Shown here: one piece after another, positions 1 through 4,842 of the stretch
How positions within the stretch are numbered: the first letter of the stretch is position 1
Layout of the letters: each line of letters opens with the position of its first letter
Source: Planctomicrobium sp.
Lineage (GTDB): Bacteria; Planctomycetota; Planctomycetia; Planctomycetales; Planctomycetaceae
Reading direction: 5' to 3'
Length of the DNA stretch: 6,405 bases
Assembly: GCA_018659505.1 (NCBI GenBank)
Contig: JABJMI010000199.1
Span: 1 to 6,405 of the forward strand
The notes under the pieces: generated by a model
What the model was told of the DNA's origin: nothing
Databases searched by the model: none
What the model saw: only the letters and a program-made list of their open reading frames with translations
Position numbers and translations under genes: made by a program

Positions 1-1
1 A

Positions 2-199
2 GCCACCTGCCGAGGAAGAATCATCTTTGACGCTAAAGGGACCAACGGCTTCGGCTACGATCCCCATTTCCAAATCCGCGAATATCAAAAAACCTTCGGC
101 GAGTTTAACCCAATCGTCAAGCAACAAATCAGCCATCGTGCAAAGGCATTTGAAAGGTTGTTACCGAGGTTGCTGAAGGTTTTGAGTGAAGTTCATTAA
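2..199 (+). CDS. rdgB: RdgB/HAM1 non-canonical purine NTP pyrophosphatase, C-terminal part
   Basis: These are the last 65 codons of a gene whose start lies before the window. The family hydrolyses ITP, dITP and XTP to the monophosphate plus pyrophosphate, cleaning deaminated purines from the cytoplasmic nucleotide pool. Two family signatures are visible. The first is the substrate-binding stretch TNGFGYDPHF (about residues 15-24 of the fragment). The second is the C-terminal SHRAKA motif, followed by a closing helix FERLLPRLLKVL. The spacing between the two and the end shortly after SHR fit RdgB proteins of about 200 residues, so roughly the last third is present. The stretch EYQKTFGEFNP between the motifs resembles the planctomycete versions I remember. 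No terminator is evident after the TAA; the next gene starts 79 bases later on the same strand, so read-through is possible. Confidence 0.9.
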   Translation, partial: ATCRGRIIFDAKGTNGFGYDPHFQIREYQKTFGEFNPIVKQQISHRAKAFERLLPRLLKVLSEVH

Positions 200-234
200 A
201 ATCATGTCAGTAAGGAAATCATGCGGAAGAATTC

Positions 235-272
235 CCTACTGAAACTTACTGCTCAAACTTATTAAGTAGGAG
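235..272 (+). promoter_or_regulatory. Shine-Dalgarno of the 279 gene with an upstream pairing partner
   Basis: AGGAG at 268-272 lies six bases before the ATG at 279 and decides that start. CCTACT at 235-240 is the exact complement of AGTAGG at 265-270, so the leader could fold and cover most of the ribosome binding site. The loop would hold a direct repeat of AAACTTA (242-248 and 256-262). The pairing is seen; a regulatory effect is only inferred and a six-base match over this distance could be chance. Confidence 0.4.
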
Positions 273-278
273 TCTAGA

Positions 279-956
279 ATGAGACGTAGTCTCCGACCAA
301 TTCCTCTTAGACTTGCCTTAGCATTGTCTCTTTTTCATTTCGCCATCGAGTCCGTCGCGGAGATCCCGAACAAGACTGCGCAAGAACTTCAAGAATCAGC
401 CACTCTACGTTCGGTTGGTCGAATTATTCGCGTCAATGACAGTGTTGAAAAGCGTGGGCTATTCGAATACACCAATTCCGTGGCGGAAGTGAAAAATTTG
501 AATACTGAAATAGGTTTAGTTGAGACGAACAAGACATACTACGTCCATTTCTGGAGTAAGAAGTGGACTGGCGAAGGAGTTCCTGAACCTGGAGACTATG
601 GGCACAGGAATGTCCCCAAAAGTGGTGATGTCGTCCGCGTTTATGCAATGAAGCAGCCAGATGGTAAATTCGATGTCATCAGTCCCAATGGCTTCGATAT
701 TCTTTCGGCTCGACATGGTGTCAAACTAAACGAAGTTGTGGACGAAGAAATCTGGTTCGATGTCTTTACTGACTTCACTCCACTCGATGCCTGGGGAAAA
801 CGTTGGAACACTCAAGTGAAAGAGCTGAATCGAATTGGCGGTTGCGATTGCCATACTGCTCAGTTTGAAGTACGAGCGACCCGCGCAGCGATATACGATT
901 TTCCGAATCGATATTGGGGATTCGATGGGATTGGTCGCATAAACGAGAAAAAATAG
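279..956 (+). CDS. Exported protein of unknown function, planctomycete type
   Basis: A complete 225-residue protein. Residues 1-27 form a Sec signal peptide: a basic n-region (MRRSLRPIPLR), a hydrophobic core (LALALSLFHFAI), and a likely cut after SVA at residue 27. The mature protein should be periplasmic or outside. Residues about 44-143 look like one compact beta-rich domain: VGRIIRVND, then KTYYVHFWSKKW, then a Gly/Pro-rich turn, SGDVVRVYAM, and SPNGFDIL at 135-142. I associate this layout, ending in PNGF-hydrophobic, with uncharacterised secreted planctomycete proteins, but cannot name the family. The C-terminal part carries CDCH at 189-192, a possible metal or disulfide site. It is not a CxxCH haem motif, because only one residue separates the cysteines and His follows directly. 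The ATG is chosen for its AGGAG and because the signal peptide begins there. No enzymatic role is visible. Confidence 0.82.
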   Translation: MRRSLRPIPLRLALALSLFHFAIESVAEIPNKTAQELQESATLRSVGRIIRVNDSVEKRGLFEYTNSVAEVKNLNTEIGLVETNKTYYVHFWSKKWTGEGVPEPGDYGHRNVPKSGDVVRVYAMKQPDGKFDVISPNGFDILSARHGVKLNEVVDEEIWFDVFTDFTPLDAWGKRWNTQVKELNRIGGCDCHTAQFEVRATRAAIYDFPNRYWGFDGIGRINEKK

Positions 957-1401
957 GTGTGTCCGAGAGGTAGGCTGCGAAGCGTCTCGGACCATCGTTC
1001 TCGCTTCTGATTAGCAGAGTTACTACCCCGAATAGCGCACTCTGACGTAGAGCATAGCGGAATGGTGGGTGTTGCCATGGCGTAGTTGCTCTCTTTATTC
1101 GGTATGAACAGCTAACTGCTCTCGCCACTCCTATCACTTCGCTCCATTACGTTCTGGATCGTGCCCCACCATCAATTAAAGGGTACTCAAAATCGTGGCA
1201 ACCATTTGTTTGCGAACTACAAAAGCAGTTTGCGAGCGACTCTTTATTGGCAATGCAGAAGGCAACCAGTCAATAATGAATTAAAGAAAGGGTGGTTGTG
1301 AACAATTTGCTGTGATTTGACTTTGATGATTGAGTAAAGCACAAAGCAAATTGCCCACAAAACGAAGTCGCTAGGGGCTACGCCACGGCACATTGGAGTT
1401 T
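957..1401. other. 445-base gap with hairpins and a possible dispersed repeat
   Basis: I find no convincing gene on either strand here. Structure is present. There is an 8-bp hairpin at 961-992 (listed separately). ATGGTGGG at 1062-1069 is complementary to CCCACCAT at 1165-1172 and encloses about 95 bases that contain a small CTCT/AGAG hairpin at 1040-1052. CAATTTGCT at 1303-1311 faces AGCAAATTG at 1345-1353. The first half (about 961-1172) reads open in several frames at once. Its minus-strand translation (for example RQSALFGVVTLLI) feels familiar from over-called small planctomycete reading frames, which suggests a dispersed non-coding repeat. That is memory-based inference, not a match. Confidence 0.35.
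961..992 (+). terminator. Perfect 8-bp hairpin just after the 279-956 gene
   Basis: GTCCGAGA at 961-968 pairs exactly with TCTCGGAC at 985-992 around a 16-base loop, starting five bases after the stop codon. It could end or stabilise the upstream transcript. There is no T-run after the stem (CATCGTTCTC follows), so it is not a classic intrinsic terminator. It could equally be the end of a repeat element. Confidence 0.35.
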
Positions 1402-2046
1402 TTAGGGGATCTGATTTCCTATACGGATGAGGTCTTTTTTGAAGACTATCGATCGATGTTGCGTTAAGTTTTTGTCGAAAGTCATTATGTTGACATAGCC
1501 TAAATCTGAATAATACCAAGTGACCGTTAAATCTGGATTTACATACCAAGTGCCAGTTTCTAAACCCCAAGTTCCTTGGATGACGCCATTTGGACGAAAC
1601 ATCATGAATTGTTTTGCTTCGGGCATCCACCCCCATTTCGTATTAGTTAGTCGTCGTGTCATTTGAGCTATGTTTTTAGCTTCAGCTGTTGGGGAATCAG
1701 CAACACCAAAACTTTTTCCTAAATCTTTGAGAACCGTTTCAAGTTGACCAATGGCTTTGAAATGCGATAAAGCTGCTTCGTGGTTTCGATCAAGGAAAAG
1801 GATCTCTTGCCACGCCATATTTGCCGCAGGAATGTCGCCATTTCGAACTGCGGAACGGGCTAAGGATTCGTAACGACTAATTGCACCTTTGGAGTAGCGT
1901 TTTATTTGATTGTCAAAGTCAGCCTTCGCATCTACGACTCGCTTTGAATAATCATCACGAGATTTTGTGATTTCCGCTACCAAATCGGCTCCGAAGCTGA
2001 GCTGTTGAGTTCCGACCATACCGATTGTTATTAGGACTATTTGCAC
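1402..2046 (-). CDS. Exported protein of unknown function, helical N-half and Trp-rich C-half; start uncertain
   Basis: 214 residues when read from the GTG at 2046. Residues 4-19 are hydrophobic and end in SFGAD, like a signal-peptide core and cleavage site, but the start lacks the usual basic n-region and a well-placed ribosome binding site (see the 2051-2055 finding). Residues about 22-112 are helical and charged; LARSAVRNGDIPAANMAWQ at 62-80 followed by EILFLDRNHEAALSHF looks like one or two TPR-like hairpins. From about 134 the protein changes to a beta-rich domain with repeated tryptophans (TKWGWMPE, FRPNGVIQGTW, TGTWYV, TVTWYY) and closing strands. This resembles the W...F.xxG...TGTW...W modules I recall in secreted planctomycete proteins. 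No catalytic motif is visible. Function is unknown; a periplasmic or surface role is inferred. It is convergent with the gene ending at 956. Confidence 0.7.
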   Translation of the reverse strand: MQIVLITIGMVGTQQLSFGADLVAEITKSRDDYSKRVVDAKADFDNQIKRYSKGAISRYESLARSAVRNGDIPAANMAWQEILFLDRNHEAALSHFKAIGQLETVLKDLGKSFGVADSPTAEAKNIAQMTRRLTNTKWGWMPEAKQFMMFRPNGVIQGTWGLETGTWYVNPDLTVTWYYSDLGYVNIMTFDKNLTQHRSIVFKKDLIRIGNQIP

Positions 2047-2166
2047 CCGGAAAAACGTAACATTCCTTTTGTGATAGCAGGCAATTCAGAGTTCACAGGG
2101 CACGCGCCTCGGTGAGGTGAATGTTTGAATAACAACAAGTCTAAACAAAGCGGCAGACGTTGAAAA

Positions 2167-2184
2167 CCCGCCAGGACCAGCGGG
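2167..2184 (-). terminator. Possible intrinsic terminator for the glycine-zipper gene
   Basis: On the minus strand CCCGC and GCGGG form a 5-bp GC-only stem around an 8-base loop, followed directly by TTTT (2163-2166). It lies about 100 bases after the stop of the 2286-2504 gene and before the 1402-2046 gene, so it would separate the two. The stem is short, so this is moderate evidence only. Confidence 0.45.
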
Positions 2185-2267
2185 CTTCTATGCAACGATT
2201 TGTCATTCTATATGAAGCTTTAACTTTGCAATTTGGTAACGAGCGAAATTATCCTCAACTCTTAAAT

Positions 2268-2285
2268 GCTGGAACCCGTCCCAGC
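2268..2285 (-). other. Hairpin abutting a stop codon
   Basis: GCTGG at 2268-2272 and CCAGC at 2281-2285 form a 5-bp stem with an 8-base loop. It begins on the minus strand at the base right after the TAG of the glycine-zipper gene. There is no T-run; it may protect the 3' end of the mRNA or be chance. Confidence 0.3.
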
Positions 2286-2504
2286 CTACTTTTCTCTTCG
2301 ACGGGAATGCCATCGAAAGCCCAATACCGATCCACCAATCGCACCGGCGATTGCCCCTCCTGCGTACCCAGCGACTGTCAATGCTTCACTCCCTAGAATG
2401 ACGCCAACGGTCGGACCAATCATGCCACCAACGAGCATGCCGATCGCGCATCCAATGGTTGGAACAAGTCCCTCTTGAGCGGTAGTAAATTCTCTTGTGG
2501 TCAT
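2286..2504 (-). CDS. Small glycine-zipper membrane protein
   Basis: 72 residues starting at an ATG (2504). Two hydrophobic segments, about 15-38 and 42-63, are packed with glycines at three- and four-residue spacing (G18, G22, G26, G30, G34, G38; then G46, G50, G54, G58, G62). That is the glycine-zipper pattern seen in small membrane proteins that oligomerise or line pores. A proline-glycine turn region and SEALT separate them. The tail RWHSRRREK is strongly basic and would be expected on the cytoplasmic side. The N-terminal 14 residues are polar, so this is probably an inner-membrane hairpin and not an exported protein. No Shine-Dalgarno is clear (AGTAGAG lies a few bases upstream). Function is unknown. 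The residue pattern is too regular to be a chance reading frame. Confidence 0.68.
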   Translation of the reverse strand: MTTREFTTAQEGLVPTIGCAIGMLVGGMIGPTVGVILGSEALTVAGYAGGAIAGAIGGSVLGFRWHSRRREK

Positions 2505-2634
2505 TGGCTCTACTTTCTCTCGTTCGTATAAGACTTGTCCACAACTCTAACCGCAATAACGACCAAGATCACGGGATTGTGACGATTGGCTTTGATTTGA
2601 AAATTGCGAGTGATACACAATTTCCGTGCATCTT

Positions 2635-2812
2635 CTAGTTATGCCACAACGAGACATCTTGCAAATGAATCCATTGAGCGATGGCTGCGTAGCCATGGAA
2701 TCCTGAAAGAATGGCACAAATTGAGGCAGCCATAAACACAAGACTGTCGCCCGCGAGGGTCGGGAACTTGCTCTAAACAATTGAGCAAACTCCCGGCGGT
2801 GCGGGATGTCAT
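2635..2812 (-). pseudogene. Relic of an ISAs1-like (H-repeat) transposase N-terminus
   Basis: From the ATG at 2812, preceded by GGAGGAG five bases upstream, the frame reads SLLNCLEQVPDPRGRQ, which matches the conserved start of ISAs1/H-repeat transposases (LL..L..VPDPR). Around 2740-2755 the similarity jumps to another frame, which reads LVFMAASICAILSGFHGYAA and then IAQWIHLQDVSLWHN. These are the next conserved pieces of the same N-terminal domain, and the frame stops at TAG (2635-2637). A few residues between the two pieces are missing, consistent with a small deletion that also shifted frame. The DDE catalytic part is absent; what follows to about 2520 is not recognisable. The family is DDE transposases (Tnp_1-associated N-terminal domain). 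This fragment cannot encode a working enzyme. No terminal inverted repeats were found. Confidence 0.72.
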
Positions 2813-3005
2813 CAAACTCCTCCGTGCAAACAACTAAAAAAAGGGATCCGTCAAATACTCCGTAACTCCACAGGACGAATACATTCTACGCACGGTACCT
2901 CAACTAGAAAAGACGTTCACTCTGTCCAAGCAGTGCCTCCCTGCGAACCACAGCTTTTATTTCACGACGTAGGGTCATTAAGAACGACACGACCGACTCA
3001 CTCAT
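2813..3005. other. Spacer between the transposase relic and the aminotransferase gene
   Basis: This 193-base stretch holds the relic's GGAGGAG ribosome binding site and an A-run at 2837-2843, and may include the former left end of the insertion sequence. I see no gene, no convincing terminator for the minus-strand aminotransferase, and no clear inverted repeat marking an IS end. Confidence 0.4.
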
Positions 3006-4169
3006 TTAGCTTGCTGAATGTATTTGATCAATCGCAACCTTCATCTTTTCAAGTCCTTCGAGCATGTGGGCACGGGGACAGCCAAAATTGAAGCGGACGT
3101 GTTTTCGGCTGCCGAATGGTCCTCCATTAGTCAAAAAGACTCCCGCTTCTTCAGAGAAGAACTTGCAGGGGTTTGCAACATTGAGGGCAGAGCAATCGAT
3201 CCAGTAAAGGTAAGTGGCAGCGTGCTCATGAATTTTCAGGTCAGGCATTTTATCACGGAAGAATTTGGCTAGAGTATCGCGATTTCGCCTCAGGTAATCC
3301 ACAAGATCGCAGCGCCACGGTTCGCCGTCGCGATAGGCTGCCTCCGCAGCGCTCATCGCCAGCAAGTTAATCTCCGGTAATGTACAGCCCCGCGCGGTGT
3401 TGAACTGTTGGCGTAGCTGTTCGTTCTCTATGACTGCGAAGGAATACCCCAGTCCAGCAATGTTGTAGGTTTTGCTGGGAGCCATCAAAGTTATCAGCCG
3501 CTCACGTAACTCTGCGGGCAATCGCAACGCACTAAAATGATGTTGTTCGGGGTCGAGAATCAGATCACAGTGGATTTCATCGGAAACTAAGAGGAGTTCA
3601 TGGCGATCACAGAGCTCGGCGAGCCTGACAATTTCTTCCTGACTGAATACTCGTCCGAGCGGATTTTGAGGATTACACAAGACCATCATTTTCGTTTGAT
3701 GTGTGACTGCTTGTTCCAGTGCAACCCAGTCAAATCGCCATGTCTTTTCATCGCGGATATGGGGGACGTCAATCAATTCCGCTCCGGCATCGGCAGCAAC
3801 ATTGAAGAAAGGATAATACACCGGTGAGCAGATTAAGATCTGATCACCGGGTGAGCATACAGCTCGGCATGCAAGAGAAATGGCAGGAACCATACCAGGC
3901 AAGTGTACGAGATCACTCGCGGTGACCTTTACATCATGCGTTCGCTCAAGATAGCCCAGTACTGATTCGACTAAACCAGCATGAGGCTGTGCGTATCCGA
4001 AAACGCCATGATCGACTCTTTTTTGTATCGCGGTTACAACACACTCCGGCGAGGCGAAATCCATATCTGCAACCCAGTATGGGCTGTAATTTGGATAGCG
4101 ATCCCATTTAATCGATCCGGTATCGCGTCTGTGTGGAAGCTGATCAAAGTCAAAGTTTGTTTTGGGCAT
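3006..4169 (-). CDS. MalY/PatB-type PLP-dependent aminotransferase / cystathionine beta-lyase
   Basis: 387 residues from the ATG at 4169, matching the roughly 390 residues of MalY/PatB proteins. These are fold-type I PLP enzymes that cleave the C-S bond of cystathionine or cysteine, giving pyruvate, ammonia and a thiol; some also act as aminotransferases. The N-terminus FDFDQLPHRRDTGSIKWD followed by WVADMDFASP is diagnostic of this group. Also visible are FGYAQP, the pyridine-ring contacts NPQNPLG (Asn166) and SDEIHCD (Asp197), the Schiff-base lysine in APSKTYNIAG (Lys233), and the carboxylate-binding arginine in HVRFNFG (Arg359). All key residues are present. An in-frame TTG at 4193 would add eight residues, but homologues usually begin near MxxxFDF, so I chose the ATG; neither start has a clear Shine-Dalgarno. 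It stands alone, with no methionine or cysteine pathway genes beside it. The exact substrate cannot be read from sequence. Confidence 0.9.
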   Translation of the reverse strand: MPKTNFDFDQLPHRRDTGSIKWDRYPNYSPYWVADMDFASPECVVTAIQKRVDHGVFGYAQPHAGLVESVLGYLERTHDVKVTASDLVHLPGMVPAISLACRAVCSPGDQILICSPVYYPFFNVAADAGAELIDVPHIRDEKTWRFDWVALEQAVTHQTKMMVLCNPQNPLGRVFSQEEIVRLAELCDRHELLLVSDEIHCDLILDPEQHHFSALRLPAELRERLITLMAPSKTYNIAGLGYSFAVIENEQLRQQFNTARGCTLPEINLLAMSAAEAAYRDGEPWRCDLVDYLRRNRDTLAKFFRDKMPDLKIHEHAATYLYWIDCSALNVANPCKFFSEEAGVFLTNGGPFGSRKHVRFNFGCPRAHMLEGLEKMKVAIDQIHSAS

Positions 4170-4537
4170 TGAATGAAATGGGTCAGTGTGCAATTGAGGC
4201 CGTTCTAATCACATTTAGCTGCACGATACTTTAACGCTAAACCTCGGTACTTGGCGATGCACTATCCAATGGCAATAGAAAACTGATTTTCTGAATCGAT
4301 TTACGAAGACAACGCACTGAGCAGCAAAAAACTCCCGCTGGAAACGAAGCTTTGGATCTACAGAGTTTTCGACAACTCCTGGCTTGTGCCCCGCGACCTA
4401 TTCAAGAACAATAACCTTTCCTCCATATCGCGAGGAAGTTGGAGTCACTATGGCAGTGTTTCTAAATCGTTTAGAGTTTAGTGAGTCCGCCTGGCACTGG
4501 ATGGGATAAGTTATTGCAACAATTTGTTATAGAACGC
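4170..4537. other. Gap upstream of the aminotransferase gene; no convincing gene
   Basis: This stretch must hold the promoter of the minus-strand aminotransferase gene, but I see no strong -35/-10 pair. TTTAGC at 4214-4219 and GCTAAA at 4236-4241 form an inverted repeat in its leader. On the plus strand all three frames are partly open between about 4290 and 4510 without a usable early start. The only good start signal is GGAG before an ATG at 4450, which gives just 19 codons (4450-4509, MAVFLNRLEF...). A TCTAAA/TTTAGA hairpin (4461-4475) lies within that. It may be decayed element sequence next to the attachment-site scar. Confidence 0.35.
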
Positions 4538-4568
4538 AAAAAGCCGAGATCAATGATCTCGGCTTTTT
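4538..4568 (-). terminator. Strong intrinsic terminator, bidirectional
   Basis: GCCGAGATC (4543-4551) pairs perfectly with GATCTCGGC (4555-4563) around a three-base loop, flanked by A5 on one side and T7 on the other. It therefore works in principle on both strands. On the minus strand it sits 45 bases beyond the tRNA 3'-end relic at 4614-4633, the expected place for a tRNA transcript terminator. On the plus strand no clear gene precedes it. It also argues against the long open frame 4481-4819 being translated from its first start codon. Confidence 0.88.
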
Positions 4569-4594
4569 TTGTTAACAAGCGGGTCAGTTTATGG

Positions 4595-4610
4595 TTCGCT
4601 GACCAGCGAA
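4595..4610. repeat. 16-base near-palindrome beside the tRNA relic
   Basis: TTCGCTG and CAGCGAA are exact inverted copies separated by two bases. The site lies three bases outside the discriminator end of the tRNA relic. It could be a recombinase or regulator binding site, or part of the old tRNA transcript's trailer. The symmetry is seen; the role is not. Confidence 0.45.
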
Positions 4611-4613
4611 GAG

Positions 4614-4633
4614 TGGCGGGGGCAGGATTCGAA
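4614..4633 (-). other. tRNA 3'-end relic, probable attachment (att) site
   Basis: Read on the minus strand these 20 bases are a complete tRNA 3' end: T-loop TTCGAAT (positions 54-60), 3' T-stem CCTGC (61-65), 3' acceptor strand CCCCGCC (66-72) and discriminator A73, with no encoded CCA. A real gene needs GCAGG just before the T-loop and GGCGGGG about 55 bases further upstream. Instead CCACT precedes the loop and no such acceptor strand is present, so the 5' body is missing. Tyrosine recombinases commonly integrate at tRNA 3' ends and duplicate just this segment, so an att scar is the natural reading. The intrinsic terminator beyond it supports a former tRNA locus. The tRNA identity cannot be told without the anticodon. 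Confidence 0.62.
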
Positions 4634-4660
4634 AGTGGAGTATTTTCTCAGGGAAATAGT

Positions 4661-4819
4661 ATGGTTTCTGATGGGGGGGACGCGCAATCCGACGCGCTCG
4701 CTCGCGAACCGCACAGTTTTGATCGAGAATTACAAGCGGTTGTTGCAGCTTGGTCGAGTCTGTCGGGAGATGAGAAACTTCAGATCTTTGATATCGTGCA
4801 ATCATCAGGTGATGAGTAA
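4661..4819 (+). CDS. Small 52-residue protein, tail similar to integrase-associated planctomycete frames
   Basis: The ATG at 4661 has AGGGA (4650-4654) six bases upstream. The N-terminal half is acidic and disordered-looking (MVSDGGDAQSDALAREPH). The C-terminal half, FDRELQAVVAAWSSLSGDEK then LQIFDIVQ, looks like a small helical unit. It recalls the motif D.xL..VI.AWP.LP..IR..IL..V that I remember at the ends of planctomycete site-specific recombinase frames running through tRNA-derived sequence. The same frame is open back to a GTG at 4481, but that longer form would translate a terminator hairpin and the tRNA relic (the latter giving VAGAGFE), so I reject it. A G7 run at 4673-4679 is a place where indels or sequencing errors could occur. 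It is probably co-transcribed with the EEP gene 23 bases downstream. Function is unknown. Confidence 0.45.
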   Translation: MVSDGGDAQSDALAREPHSFDRELQAVVAAWSSLSGDEKLQIFDIVQSSGDE

Positions 4820-4842
4820 TTCTTCGAATTTGGAGTTTAGCC

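Noticed and set aside
775..1137. Minus-strand frame of 120 codons overlapping the end of the exported-protein gene
   Set aside because: It overlaps a well-supported gene on the other strand, has no start signal, and its composition (many Arg, Ser, Cys) is that of a shadow or a repeat.
2160..2396. Plus-strand frame starting at TTG with 78 codons
   Set aside because: It lies over a terminator and antisense to the glycine-zipper gene, has no ribosome binding site, and its residues show no domain pattern.
4170..4193. Eight-residue N-terminal extension of the aminotransferase from a TTG at 4193
   Set aside because: MalY/PatB proteins begin close to the FDF motif, and the ATG at 4169 fits this without a rare start codon.
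4450..4509. Nineteen-codon frame with GGAG before its ATG, just ahead of the strong terminator
   Set aside because: The start signal is tempting, but the frame is too short and has no recognisable feature. It is mentioned only in the gap description.
4614..4700. An intact tRNA gene on the minus strand
   Set aside because: The 3' end is perfect but no GCAGG precedes the T-loop and no GGCGGGG acceptor strand or anticodon arm is found at the expected distance.
4481..4819. Long plus-strand reading frame of 112 codons as one protein
   Set aside because: Its first half translates the intrinsic terminator (4538-4568) and the tRNA relic, and its GTG start has no good ribosome binding site. Only the part from 4661 is kept.
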